The notes below the pieces were generated by a model. It had not been told where the DNA came from. It saw nothing but the letters and a program-made list of their open reading frames with translations, and ran no database searches. A DNA stretch of 22,073 nucleotides from Saccoglossus kowalevskii (lineage: Eukaryota; Hemichordata; Enteropneusta; Harrimaniidae): NCBI RefSeq assembly GCF_000003605.2, contig NW_003146739.1, forward strand, positions 1-22,073, in the 5' to 3' direction. How positions within the stretch are numbered: position 1 is the first letter of the stretch; the number at the start of each line of letters is the position of its first letter. Below, piece after piece: positions 1 through 11,646 of this stretch. Made by a program: the position numbers and the translations under genes.

Positions 1-94
1 CATGTTCTTCATATTATTCTGGACCATTTTATCAATATTCCAGACAATTGTTGAAAATAACTTTACCATGGCACAGCTTCTGACATTCACCAAG
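1..94 (+). repeat. Partial monomer at left window edge
   Basis: This is the 3' part of a monomer cut by the window start, so the array continues to the left. Its beginning (TTCTTCATATTATTCTGG) matches the 161-bp type at 3188, 5374 and 7564. Its end (GACAATTGTTGAAAATAAC, then CACAGCTTCTGACATTCACC) matches the type at 2407, 6461, 9289 and 12913. It is therefore itself a hybrid of two monomer types. Confidence 0.9.
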
Positions 95-550
95 GCATTC
101 CAGTCAATGTTTGCATAATTACAGGTAATCTTTCATACCATAGCAGCACTTCAGACATAGTGTCAAGTCTTCCACATTATTCTAGTCCACTTTATCAATA
201 TTCCAGACAACTTCAGCAATTACGTTTCCATGGCACTGCTTACAACCTTCATCAAAGCATTCCAGTCAATGTTAGCATATTAACAGATATTCAAGGGCAC
301 CATTCCAGGCATGCTTGGCATCTTCATTATTACTGTTGACCATTTTTTGTCAATATTCCAGAGAAATGTTGCAATAACGTTTCCATGGCACTGCTTCCAA
401 CATTCATCAAAGCATTCCAGTCAATGTGTGCATAGTAACAGATAATCTAGGCTACAATTCCAGAATTTCAGATATGGTTAGCATCTTATCAATATTCTAG
501 ACAACTGTTGAAATGAATTTTCCATAGAACTGCTTCTAACATTAATCAAG
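95..550 (+). repeat. Three-monomer block, copy 1 (starts 95, 257, 412)
   Basis: Monomers of 162, 155 and 139 bp. The first is the type with GGTAATCTTTCATACC and a CATAGCAGCACTTCAGAC stretch. The second carries GATATTCAAGGGCACC. The third is a 139-bp deletion form in which TTAGCATCTTATCAATATTC joins two blocks, losing the usual TTCCATATTACTGTAGACC segment. The same ordered triplet recurs at 8679-9134 and 10090-10542, so it is an inherited multimer and not three independent variants. Confidence 0.88.
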
Positions 551-1147
551 GCATTCCAGTCAATGTTTGCATAATTACCGAAAATCCAGGCTACCATTTC
601 AGACATTTCAACTTGGCATCTCACATATTACTGTAGACCATTCTCTCAATATTCCAGACAACTTCTGCAATAACGTTTCCATGACACTGCTTCCAACATT
701 CATCAAGGCATCCCAGTCAATGTTTGCATAATTACCTATAGTCTGGGCAACAATTCCGCCATTCCATGCATGGTTGGGATTTTTCGTATTACTGTAGTCC
801 ATTTTATAAATATTCCAAAATCTCATCTGTCATTCCAGTCAATAATTGTATAATAACAGGCAATCTAGTACACCATAGCAGAATTCCAGACATGGCGTGA
901 GGCTTCCCCATTATTCTAAACCATTGCATCAATATTCTAGAGAACTGTTGGAATAACGTTCCCATGGCACTGCTTCTGACATTCATCAAGGCATTCCAGT
1001 CAATGTATGAATGAATAGTAACAGATAATTTAGACTACCATTCAAGATATGCTTGGCATCTTCCATATTACTGCAGACCATTTTAGTAATATTCCAGAGA
1101 ACTGTTGCAATAACTTCACCATGGCACTGCTTCTGATATACATCAAG
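551..1147 (+). repeat. Monomers with short-form unit (starts 551, 708, 830, 991)
   Basis: Lengths are 157, 122, 161 and 157 bp. The 157-bp monomer carries ACCGAAAATCCAGG and a CATTTCAACTTGGC middle. The 122-bp monomer ends in CCAAAATCTCATCTGT and lacks the whole AACTGTTGCAATAAC to CATTCATCAAG segment. The next monomer starts CATTCCAGTCAATAATTG and carries GGCAATCTAGTACACC. The last has GTATGAATGAATAG. The short, linked and GAATGAATAG monomers recur in the same order from 14497, 15257 and 18054. Confidence 0.87.
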
Positions 1148-2103
1148 TCATTCCAGTTAATGTTTGCATAATTACAGATAATCTACCATTCCATTTCAGA
1201 CATGTTTGAGAGTCTTACATATTACTGTAGACCATTTTATCAATATTCCAGACAACTGTTGCAATAACGTTTCCATGTCACTGCTTCCGACATTCACCAA
1301 GGCATCCCAGTCAATGTTTGCATAATTACCGAAAATCCAGGCTACCATTTCAGACATTTCAACTTGGCATCTTACATATTACTGTAGACAATTCTCTCAA
1401 TATTCCAGACAACTGCTGCAATAACGTTTCCATGGCACTGCTTCCAACATTCATCAAGGCATTCCGGTCAATGTTTGCATAATTGCACATAATCTGGGCT
1501 ACCATTCTGCCATTCCATGCATGGTTGCTGTTTTTCATACTATTCTGGACAATTTTATCAAAATTCCAGAGAACTGTTGCACTAACGTTTCCACAGCACT
1601 GCTTCCAACATTCATCAAAGCATTCTAGTCAATGTAAGCATAATAACAGATAATCTAGGCTACCATTCCGCAATTCCATGCATGGTTGGTGTCTCCCATA
1701 TTACTGTAGATCATTTTATCAATATTACAGAGAACTGTTGCAATAACGTTTCCATGGCACTGTTTCCGACATTCATCAGGGCATTCCGGTCAATGTTTGC
1801 ATAATTACAGATAATCTAGGCTACCATTCCAGCATTTCGGGTATGGTTGTCCATCTTCCACATTATTCAAGAGCATTTTATCACCATTCCAGAAAACTGT
1901 TGAAATAACGTTTCCATATCACTGCTTCAGACATTCATCAGGGCATTCCGGTCAATGTTTGCATAATGACACATAATCTGGGCTACCATTCTGCCATTCC
2001 ATGCATGGTTCGTGTTTTCCATATTATTTTGGACCATTTTATCAATATTCCAGACAACTGTTGCAATAACTTTACCATGGCACTGCTTCTGATATTCATC
2101 AAG
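1148..2103 (+). repeat. Six-monomer higher-order unit, diverged copy (956 bp)
   Basis: Monomer starts are 1148, 1302, 1459, 1620, 1781 and 1943 (154, 157, 161, 161, 162 and 161 bp). The order of types is: CTACCATTCCATTTCAGAC type; CCGAAAATCC type; GCACATAATCTGGG type ending in CCACAGCACTG; GTAAGCATAATAAC type; CATTTCGGGTATGG type; and TGACACATAATCTGGG type. The same series appears in the tandem 947-bp units from 10700 and, partly, from 16003. The monomer at 1943 is 161 bp, whereas its partners at 11341 and 12288 have lost 8 bp. Confidence 0.85.
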
Positions 2104-2724
2104 GCATTCCAGTCAATGTTTGCATAATTACAGATAATCTAGGCTACCATTTCAGACATGTTTGGCATCTTCCATATTACTGAAGACCATTTTATCAGAA
2201 TTCCAGAGGACTGTTGCTATAACTTTACTATGGCACTGCTTCTGATGTTCATCAAGGCATTCCAGTTAATGTTTGCATAATTACAGATAATCTACCATTC
2301 CATTTCAGACATGTTTGGGATCTTACATATTACTGTAGACCATTCTCTTAATATTCAAGACAACTGTTGCAATAACGTTTCCATGGCAGTACTTCCAACA
2401 TTCAGAGCATTCCAGTCAATGTTTGCATAATAACATTCTCGGCTACCATTCCGCCATTCCATGCATGGTTGGCATCTTCCATATTATTCTAGACCATTTT
2501 ATCAAATTCCATACAATTGTTGAAAATAACTTTACCATGGCACAGCTTCTGACATTCACCAAGGCATTCCAGTCAATGTTTGCATAATTACAGGTAATCT
2601 TTCATACCATAGCAGCACTTCAGACATAGTGTCAGGCTTCCACATTATTCTAGTCCACTTTATCAATATTCCAAACAACTGTTGCAAAAATGTTTCTATG
2701 GCACTGCTTCCAACATTCATCAAG
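2104..2724 (+). repeat. Four-monomer block, 621 bp, copy 1
   Basis: Monomer starts are 2104, 2257, 2407 and 2564 (153, 150, 157 and 161 bp). The block has the same length and the same four types as 16487-17107, about 14.4 kb away, with only scattered substitutions by eye. Diagnostic strings are TGAAGACCATTTTATCAGAA, the shortened CCAACATTCAGAGCATTCC junction, ACATTCTCGGCTACC, and the GGTAATCTTTCATACC type. Confidence 0.87.
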
Positions 2725-3187
2725 GCATTCCAGTCAATGTATGAATGAATAGTAACAGATAATTTAGACTACCATTCAAGATATGCTTGGCATCTTCCAT
2801 ATTACTGTAGACCATTTTAGTAATATTCCAGAGAACTGTTGCAATAACTTCACCATGGCACTGCTATTGATATTCATCAAGGCATTCCAGTTAATGTTTG
2901 CATAATTACAGATAATCTAGGCTACCATTTCAGACATGTTTGGCATCTTCCATATTACTGAAGACCATTTTATCAGAATTCCAGAGAACGGTTGCTATAA
3001 CTTTACCATGGCACTGCTTCTGATGTTCATCAAGGCATTCCAGTTAATGTTTGCATAATTACAGATAATCTACCATTCCATTTTCTGACATGTTTGGGGT
3101 CTTACATATTACTGTAGACCATTCTCTCATATTCCGAACAACTGTTGCAATAACGTTTCCATGTCACTGCTTCCGACATTCATCAAG
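2725..3187 (+). repeat. Three-monomer block, 463 bp, copy 1
   Basis: Monomer starts are 2725, 2882 and 3035 (157, 153 and 153 bp): the GTATGAATGAATAG type, the TGAAGACC type and the CTACCATTCC type. The same string with the same lengths occurs at 15540-16002. A related version at 18342 appears to have fused the first two types into one monomer. Confidence 0.85.
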
Positions 3188-4459
3188 GCATTCTGGTCAA
3201 TGTTTGCATAATTACACATAATCTGGGCTACCATTCTGCCATTCCATGCATGGTTGGTGTTCTTCATATTATTCTGGACCATTTTATCAATATTCCAGAG
3301 AACTGTTGCAATAACGTTTCCACAGCACTGCTTCCAACATTCATCAAAGCATTCTAGTCAATGTAAGCATAATAACATATAATCTAGGCTACCATTCCGC
3401 AATTCCATGCATGGTTGGTGTCTCCCATATTACTGTAGATCATTTTATCAATATTACAGAGAACTGTTGCTATAACTTTACCATGTCACTGCTTCTGATG
3501 TTCATCAATGCATTCCAGTTAATGTTTGCATAATTACAGATAATCTAGGCTACCATTCCGCATTTCGGGTATGGTTGGCCATCTGCCACATTATTCGAGA
3601 GCATTTTATCAATATTCCAGACAACTGTTGAAATAACGTTTCCATATCACTGCTTCCGACATTCATCGAGGCATTCTGGTCAATGTTTGCATAATGACAC
3701 ATAATCTGGGTTACCATTCTGCCATTCCATGCATGGTTGGTGTGTTCCATATTATTTTGGACCATTTTATCAATATTCCAGACAACTTCTGCAATAAAGT
3801 TTCCATGGCACGGCTTACAACCTTCACCAAAGCATTCCAGTCAATGCATAGTAACAGATAATGTAGGCTACCATTCAAGATATGCTTGGCATCTTGCATA
3901 TTACTGTAGACCATTCTCTCAATATTCCAGACAACTTCTGCAATAACGTTTCCATGGCACTGCTTCCAACATTCATCAAAGCATTCTATTAAATGTTTGC
4001 ACAGTAACAGATAATCTAGGCCATCATTTCAGACATGCTTTGCAATGTTGGTGTCTTCTATATTATTCTGGACCATTTGATCAATATTCCAGACAACTGT
4101 TGCAATAATGTTTCCATGGCACAGTTTCTGATATTCACCAAGGCATTCCAGTCAATGTTAGCACAATAACAGATAATCCAGGCTACCATTCCAACATTTC
4201 AGACATGTAATCTTTCATACCATAGCAGCATTTCAGACAGGGTGTCAGGCTTCCACATTATTCTAGACCATTTTATCAATATTCCAACAATTTGTCTGGT
4301 ATTCCAGTCAATGATTGTATAATAACAGGTAATCTAGTAAAATATACCAAGATTTCAGACATGGTGTGAGGCTTCCACATAATTCTAGACCATTTTATCA
4401 ATATTCCAGACAACTGTTGCAATAACGTTTCCATGGCACTGCTTCCAACAATCATCAAA
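3188..4459 (+). repeat. Eight-monomer block, 1272 bp, long copy
   Basis: Monomer starts are 3188, 3349, 3510, 3671, 3832, 3981, 4143 and 4299. The block pairs with 7564-8678, which has seven monomers and 1115 bp. The 157-bp difference is fully explained by two events: the monomers at 3349 and 3510 are replaced by a single hybrid at 7725 (161 bp fewer), and the monomer at 3832 is 4 bp shorter than its partner at 8047. The monomer at 4143 is unusual because it joins a CCAACATTTCAGACATG head to a TAATCTTTCATACC middle and has a short-form tail. Confidence 0.87.
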
Positions 4460-4742
4460 GCATTCCAGTCAATGTTAGCACAATAACAGATAATCCAGGC
4501 TACCATTCCAACATTTCAGACATGGTTGTCATCTTCTATATTACTGTTGACCATGTTATCAATATTCCAGAGAAATGTTGCAATAACATTTCTATGGCAC
4601 TGCTTTCGACGTTCATCAAGCCATTCCAATTAATGTTTTCATGGTAACAGATATTCAAGGCCTCCATTCCAGTATTTCATACATGGTTGGCGTTATCCAC
4701 ATTTTTCCAGACCATTTTATTAATATTCCAAAATTTCATATG
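4460..4742 (+). repeat. Two-monomer block, 283 bp, copy 1
   Basis: Monomer starts are 4460 and 4621 (161 and 122 bp). The first carries GTTAGCACAATAACAG. The second is a short form with GATATTCAAGGCCTCC and TTTTCATGGTAAC. The same pair, equal in length, is at 19761-20043. The second monomer begins with CCATTCC in place of GCATTCC in both copies. Confidence 0.85.
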
Positions 4743-5063
4743 ACATTCCAGTCAATGATTGAGTAATAACAAGTAATCTACTAGATCATAGAGAATTCCA
4801 TACATGCTTGGCATCTTCCATATTACTGTAGACCATTTTATCAATATTCCAGACAACTGTTGAAATAACGTTTCCATGTCACTGCTCCCGACATTCATCA
4901 AGGCATTCCGGTCAATGTTTGCATAATTGCACATAATCTGGGCTACCATTCTGCCATACTATGCGTGGTTGGTGTTTTCCATATTATTTTGGACCATTTT
5001 ATCAATATTCCAGACAACTGTTGCAATAACGTTTCCATGGCACTGCTTCCGACATTCATCAAG
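4743..5063 (+). repeat. Two-monomer block, copy 1 of a 1398-bp displaced repeat
   Basis: Monomer starts are 4743 and 4903 (160 and 161 bp). The first follows a short monomer and carries GATTGAGTAATAACAAG and CTACTAGATCATAGAG. The second has the rare CATACTATGCGTGG. Both are repeated at 6141 and 6301, exactly 1398 bp downstream. The sequence is the same by eye until about 6412, where the second copy switches to another tail. Confidence 0.88.
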
Positions 5064-6018
5064 GCATCCCAGTCAATGTTTGCATAATAACAGATAATCT
5101 AGGCTACCATTCCAGCATTTCAGGTACGGTTGGCCATCTTCCACATTATTCGAGAGCATTTTATTAATATTCCAGACAACTGTTGAAATGAATTTTCCAT
5201 AGAACTGCTTCTAACATAAGTCAAGGCATTCCAGTCAATGTTTGCATAATTACCGAAAATCCAGGCTACCATTTCAACTTGGCATCTTACATATTACTGT
5301 AGACCGGTCTCTCAATATTCCAGACAACTGCTGCAATAACGTTTCCATGGCACTGCTTCCAACATTCATCAAGGCATTCTGGTCAATGTTTGCATAATTA
5401 CACATAATCTGGGCTACCATTCTGCCATTCCATGCATGGTTGGTGTTCTTCATATTATTCTGGACCATTTTATCAATATTCCAGAGAACTGTTGCAATAA
5501 CGTTTCCACAGCACTGCTTCCAACATTCATCAAAGCATTCTAGTCATTGTAAGCATAATAACAGATAATCTAGGCTACCATTCCGCAATTCCATGCATGG
5601 TTGGTGTCTCCCATATTACTGTAGATCATTTTATCAATATTACAGAGAACTGTTGCTATAACTTTACCATGTCACTGCTTCTGATGTTCATCAATGCATT
5701 CCAGTAAATGTTGGCATAATTACAGATAATCTAGGCTACCATTCCGCATTTCGGGTATGGTAGGCCATCTTCCACATTATTCAAGAGCATTCTCTCAATA
5801 TTCCAGACAACTGTTGAAATAACGTTTCCATGGCACTGCTTCCAACATTCATCAAAGCATTCCAGTCAATGTTTACACAATAACATAATCTAGGGTACCA
5901 TTCCAGCATTTCAGGTATGGTTGCCCATGTTCGACATTATATTCGAGAGCATTTTATCAATATTCCACAGAACTATTGCAAAAACGTTTTCATGGCACTG
6001 CTTCCAACATTCATCAAA
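5064..6018 (+). repeat. Monomers at 5064, 5226, 5374, 5535, 5696, 5857
   Basis: Lengths are 162, 148, 161, 161, 161 and 162 bp. The 148-bp monomer is the CCGAAAATCC type with 9 bp missing between two ATTTC repeats, a typical slippage deletion; the same deletion is present at 7416. The monomers at 5374, 5535 and 5696 match the series at 3188-3670 and at 20640-21122. The monomer at 5857 has GTTTACACAATAACATAATC and GGGTACC, as at 6940, 13391 and 19132. Confidence 0.85.
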
Positions 6019-6460
6019 GCATTCCATTGAATGTTTGCACAGTAACATATAATCAAGGCTGCCATTCAGGTATTTCAGACATGGTTGGCGTCATCCACAT
6101 TATTCCAGACCATTTTATCAATATTCCAAAATTTCATATGACATTCCAGTCAATGATTGAGTAATAACAAGTAATCTACTAGATCATAGAGAATTCCATA
6201 CATGCTTGGCATCTTCCATATTACTGTAGACCATTTTATCAATATTCCAGACAACTGTTGAAATAACGTTTCCATGTCACTGCTCCCGACATTCATCAAG
6301 GCATTCCGGTCAATGTTTGCATAATTGCACATAATCTGGGCTACCATTCTGCCATACTATGCGTGGTTGGTGTTTTCCATATTATTTTGGACCATTTTAT
6401 CAATATTCACGAGACAACTGTTGCAATAACGTTTCCATGGCACTGCTTCCAACATTCAGA
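6019..6460 (+). repeat. Short-form pair plus copy 2 of the 1398-bp displaced repeat
   Basis: Monomer starts are 6019, 6141 and 6301 (122, 160 and 160 bp). The short monomer at 6019 (AAGGCTGCCATTCAGG, TTGGCGTCATCC) has its nearest relative at 20358, where it is again followed by the GATTGAGTAATAACAAG monomer. The monomer at 6301 carries CATACTATGCGTGG like 4903, then ends in the shortened CCAACATTCAGAGCATTCC junction. Confidence 0.85.
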
Positions 6461-7415
6461 GCATTCCAGTCAATGTTTGCATAATACATCTCGGCTACCA
6501 TTCCGCCATTCCATGCATGGATGAGTATCTTCCATATTATTCTAGACCATTTTATCAAATTCCAGACAATTGTTGAAAATAACTTTACCATGACACAGCT
6601 TCTGACATTCACCAAGGCATTCCAGTCAATGTTTGCATAATTACAGGTAATCTTTCATACCATAGCAGCACTTCAGACATAGTGTCAGGCTTCCACATTA
6701 TTCTAGTCCACTTTATCAATATTCCAAACAACTGTTGCAAAAATGTTTCTATGGCACTGCTTCCGACCTTCATCAAGGCATTTCAGTCAATGTTTGCATA
6801 ATTACAGATAATCTAGGCTACCATTTCAGGCATGCTTGGCATTGTTTGTGTCTTCCATATTATTCTGGATCATTTAATCAATATTCCAGAGAACTGTTGC
6901 AACAACGTTTCCATGGCACTGCTTCCAACATTCATCAAAGCATTCCAGTCAATGTTTACACAATAACATAATCTAGGGTACCATTCCAGCATTTCAGGTA
7001 TGGTTGCCCTTGTTCCACATTATATTCGAGAGCATTTTATCAATATTCCAGACAACTGTTGAAATAACGTTTCCATGTCACTGCTTCCGACATTCATCAA
7101 GGCATTCCGGTCAATGTTTGCATAATGACACATAATCTGGGCTACCATTCTGCCATTCCATGCATGGTTGGTGTTTTCCATATTATTTTGGACCATTTTA
7201 TCAATATTCCAGACAACTGTTGCAATAACTTTACCATGGCACTGCTTCTGATATTCATCAAGGCATTCCAGTCAATGTTTGCATAATTACAGATAATCTA
7301 GGCAACCATTTCAGACATGTTTGGCATCTTCCATATTACTGAAGACCATTTTATCAGAATTCCAGAGAACTGTTGAAATGAATTTTCCATAGAACTGCTT
7401 CTAACATTAGTCAAG
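6461..7415 (+). repeat. Six-monomer block (starts 6461, 6617, 6778, 6940, 7102, 7263)
   Basis: Lengths are 156, 161, 162, 162, 161 and 153 bp. From 6617 the five-monomer string (799 bp) has the same types and lengths as 18809-19607, some 12.2 kb away. It is partly present at 13070-13550. The monomer at 6778 has GGCATTGTTTGTGTC. Similarity to the distant copy breaks inside the last monomer at about 7375, where this copy switches to GAAATGAATTTTCCATAG. Confidence 0.86.
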
Positions 7416-7563
7416 GCATTCCAGTCAATGTTTGCATAATTACCGAAAATCCAGGCTACCATTTCAACTTGGCATCTTACATATTACTGTAGACCATTCT
7501 CTCAATATTCCAGACAACTGTTGAAATAACGTTTCCATGTCACTGCTTCCGACATTCATCAAG
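7416..7563 (+). repeat. 148-bp deletion monomer
   Basis: This is the CCGAAAATCC-type monomer lacking 9 bp in the middle, as at 5226. Both copies are preceded by a monomer ending in GAAATGAATTTTCCATAG and followed by the GCATTCTGGTCAATG monomer, so they share one origin. Confidence 0.85.
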
Positions 7564-8678
7564 GCATTCTGGTCAATGTTTGCATAATTACACATAATCT
7601 GGGCTACCATTCTGCCATTCCATGCATGGTTGGTGTTCTTCATATTATTCTGGACCATTTTATCAATATTCCAGAGAACTGTTGCAATAACGTTTCCACA
7701 GCACTGCTTCCAACATTCATCAAAGCATTCTAGTCAATGTAAGCATAATAACAGATAATCTAGGCTACCATTCCGCATTTCGGGTATGGTTGGCCATCTG
7801 CCACATTATTCGAGAGCATTTTATCAATATTCCAGACAACTGTTGAAATAACGTTTCCATATCACTGCTTCCGACATTCATCGAGGCATTCCGGTCAATG
7901 TTTGCATAATGACACATAATCTGGGTTACCATTCTGCCATTCCATGCATGGTTGGTGTGTTCCATATTATTTTGGACCATTTTATCAATATTCCAGACAA
8001 CTTCTGCAATAAAGTTTCCATGGCACGGCTTACAACCTTCACCAAAGCATTCCAGTCAATGTATGCATAGTAACAGATAATGTAGGCTACCATTCAAGAT
8101 ATGCTTGGCATCTTGCATATTACTGTAGACCATTCTCTCAATATTCCAGACAACTTCTGCAATAACGTTTCCATGGCACTGCTTCCAACATTCATCAAAG
8201 CATTCTATTAAATGTTTGCACAGTAACAGATAATCTAGGCCATCATTTCAGACATGCTTTGCAATGTTGGTGTCTTCTATATTATTCTGGACCATTTTAT
8301 CAATATTCCAGACAACTGTTGCAATAATGTTTCCATGGCACAGTTTCTGATATTCACCAAGGCATTCCAGTCAATGTTAGCACAATAACAGATAATCCAG
8401 GCTACCATTCCAACATTTCAGACATGTAATCTTTCATACCATAGCAGCATTTCAGACAGGGTGTCAGGCTTCCACATTATTCTAGACCATTTTATCAATA
8501 TTCCAACAATTTGTCTGGTATTCCAGTCAATGATTGTATAATAACAGGTAATCTAGTAAAATATACCAAGATTTCAGACATGGTGTGAGGCTTCCACATA
8601 ATTCTAGACCATCTTATCAATATTCCAGACAACTGTTGCAATAATGTTTCCATGGCACAGTTTCTGACATTAACCAAG
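7564..8678 (+). repeat. Seven-monomer block, 1115 bp, short copy
   Basis: Monomer starts are 7564, 7725, 7886, 8047, 8200, 8362 and 8518. It is the partner of 3188-4459. The monomer at 7725 begins like 3349 (GCATTCTAGTCAATGTAAGC) and continues like 3510 (CCGCATTTCGGGTATGG, ATCTGCCACATTATTCGAGAG). It is therefore a hybrid that removed one monomer. The tail of the last monomer also differs (CACAGTTTCTGACATTAACC). Confidence 0.87.
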
Positions 8679-9604
8679 GCATTCCAGTCAATGTTTGCAA
8701 AATTACAGGTAATCTTTCATACCTTAGCAGCATTTCAGACATAGTGTCAGGCTTCAAACACTATTCTAGATCATTTTATCAATATTCCAGACAACTTCAG
8801 CAATAACGTTTTCCATGGCACTGCTTACAACATTCATCAAAGCATTTCCAGTCAATGTTAGCATATTGACAGATATTCAAGGGCACCATTCCAGGCAAGC
8901 TTGGCATCTTCATTATTACTGTTGACCATTTTGTCAATATTCCAGAGAAATGTTGCAATAACGTTTCCATGGCACTGCTTCCAACATTCATCAAAGCATT
9001 CCAGTCAATGTTAGCATAATAACAGATAATCTAGGCTACCATTCCAGAATTTCAGATATGGTTAGCATCTTATCAATATTCTAGACAACTGTTGAAATGT
9101 ATTTTCCATAGAACTGCTTCTAACATTAATCAAGGCATTCCAGTCAATGTTTGCATAATTACCGAAAATCCAGACTACCATTTCAGACATTTCAACTTGG
9201 CATCTTACATATTACTGTAGACCATTCTTTCAATATTCCAGACAATTTCTGCAATAACGTTTCCATGGCACTGCTTCCAACATTCAGAGCATTCCAGTTA
9301 ATGTTTGCATAATAACATATTCTAGGCTACCATTCCGCCATTCCATGCATGGTTGGCATCTTCCATATTATTCTAGACCATTTTATCAAATTCCAGACAA
9401 TTGTTGAAAATAACTTTACCATGGCACAGCTTCTGACATTCACTAAGGCATTCCAGTCAATGTTTGCGTAATTAGAGATAATCGAGACTACCATTTCAGA
9501 CATTTCAACTTGGCTTCTTCCACATTACTGTTGACCATTTTATCAATATTCCAGAGAACTATTGCAAAAACGTTTTCATGGCACTGCTTCCAACATTCAT
9601 CAAA
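8679..9604 (+). repeat. Three-monomer block copy 2 and following monomers
   Basis: Monomer starts are 8679, 8842, 8996, 9135, 9289 and 9448 (163, 154, 139, 154, 159 and 157 bp). The first three repeat the 95-550 triplet, with single-base insertions in GTTTTCCATGG and GCATTTCCAG. The monomer at 9448 has an uncommon GCGTAATTAGAGATAATCG stretch. Confidence 0.85.
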
Positions 9605-10089
9605 GCATTCCATTGAATGTTTGCACAGTAACAGATAATCTAGGCTACCATTTCAGGCATGCTTGGCATTGTTTGTGTCTTCCATATTCTGGATCATTTA
9701 ATCAATATTCCAGAGAACTGTTGCAACAACGTTTCCATGGCACTGCTTCCAACATTCATCAAAGCATTCCAGTCAATGTTTACACAGTAACATAATCTAG
9801 GGTACCGGTACCATTCCAGCATTTCAGGTATGGTTGCCCATCTTCCACATTATTCGAGAGCATTTTATCAATATTCCAGACAACTGTTGAAATAACGTTT
9901 CCATGTCACTGCTTCCGACATTCATCAAGGCATTCCGGTCAATGTTTGCATAATTACACATAATCTGGGCTACCATTCCGCCATTCCATGCATGGTTGGC
10001 ATCTTCCATATTATTCTAGACCATTTTATCAATTCCAGACAATTGTTGAAAATAACTTTACCATGGCACAGCTTATGACATTCACCAAG
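9605..10089 (+). repeat. Monomers at 9605, 9764, 9930, one with a GGTACC duplication
   Basis: Lengths are 159, 166 and 160 bp. The monomer at 9764 is the longest in the window because GGGTACC has become GGGTACCGGTACC, a 6-bp tandem duplication. The monomer at 9605 resembles 6778 but has lost 3 bp in the TTCCATATTCTGG stretch. Confidence 0.85.
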
Positions 10090-10699
10090 GCATTCCAGTC
10101 AATGTTTGCATAATTACAGGTAATCTTTCATACCATAGCAGCATTTCAGACATAGTGTCAGGCTTCCACATTATTCTAGTCCACTTTATCAATATTCCAG
10201 ACAACTTCAGCAATAACGTTTCCATGGCACTGCTTACAACCTTCATCAAAGCATTCCAGTCAATGTTAGCATATTGACAGATATTCAAGGGCACCATTCC
10301 AGGCAAGCTTGGCATCTTCATTATTACTGTTGACCATTTTGTCAATATTCCAGAGAAATGTTGCAATAACGTTTCCATGGCACTGCTTCCAACATTCATC
10401 AAAGCATTCCAGTCAATGTTAGCATAATAACAGATAATCTAGGCTACCATTCCAGAATTTCAGATATGGTTAGCATCTTATCAATATTCTAGACAACTGT
10501 TGAAATGTATTTTCCATAGAACTGCTTCTAACATTAATCAAGGCATTCCAGTCAATGTTTGCATAATTACCGAAAATCCAGGCTACCATTTCAGACATTT
10601 CAACTTGACATCTCACATATTACTGTAGACCATTCTCTCAATATTCCAGACAACTGTTGCGATAACGTTTCCATGGCACTGCTTCCGACATTCACCAAG
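10090..10699 (+). repeat. Three-monomer block copy 3 plus lead-in monomer
   Basis: Monomer starts are 10090, 10251, 10404 and 10543 (161, 153, 139 and 157 bp). The first three are the third copy of the triplet at 95-550. The fourth (CCGAAAATCC type) leads into the tandem 947-bp units. Confidence 0.86.
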
Positions 10700-11646
10700 G
10701 CATCCCAGTCAATGTTTGCATAATTACCGAAAATCCAGGCTACCATTTCAGACATTTCAACTTGGCATCTTACATATTACTGTAGACAATTCTCTCAATA
10801 TTCCAGACAACTGCTGCAATAACGTTTCCATGGCACTGCTTCCAACATTCATCAAGGCATTCCGGTCAATGTTTGCATAATTGCACATAATCTGGGCTAC
10901 CATTCTGCCATTCCATGCATGGTTGCTGTTTTTCATACTATTCTGGACCATTTTATCAATATTCCAGAGAACTGTTGCTCTAACGTTTCCACAGCACTGC
11001 TTCCAACATTCATCAAAGCATTCTAGTCAATGTAAGCATAATAACAGATAATCTAGGCTACCATTCCGCAATTCCATGCATGGTTGGTGTCTCCCATATT
11101 ACTGTAGATCATTTTATCTATATTACAGAGAACTGTTGCAATAACGTTTCCATGGCATTGTTTCCGACATTCATCAGGGCATTCCGGTCAATGTTTGCAT
11201 GATTACAGATAATCTAGGCTACCATTCCAGCATTTCGGGTATGGTTGGCCATCTTCCACATTATTCGAAAGCATTTTATCAATATTCCAGACAACTGTTG
11301 AAATAACGTTTCCATATCACTGCTTCCGACATTCATCAGGGCATTCCAGTCAATGTTTGCATAATGACACATAATCTGGGCTGCCATTCCATGCATGGTT
11401 CGTGTTTTCCATATTATTTTGGACCATTTTATCAATATTCCAGACAACTGTTGCAATAACTTTACCATGGCACTGCTTCTGATATTCATCAAGGCATTCC
11501 AGTTAATGTTTGCATAATTACAGATAATCTACCATTCCATTTCAGACATGTTTGGGGTCTTACATATTACTGTAGACCATTCTCTCAATATTCCAGACAA
11601 CTGTTGCAATAACGTTTCCATGGCACTGCTTCCGACATTCACCAAG
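10700..11646 (+). repeat. 947-bp higher-order repeat, first copy
   Basis: Six monomers start at 10700, 10857, 11018, 11179, 11341 and 11494 (157, 161, 161, 162, 153 and 153 bp). It is followed directly by a second copy of exactly the same length. By eye the copies differ at only a handful of bases: for example GTCAATGTTT against GTCAAAGTTT near the start, TTATCTATATTAC against TTATCAATATTAC in the third monomer, and CTACCATTCC against CTAAAATTCC in the fourth. Such similarity implies recent duplication. Confidence 0.93.
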
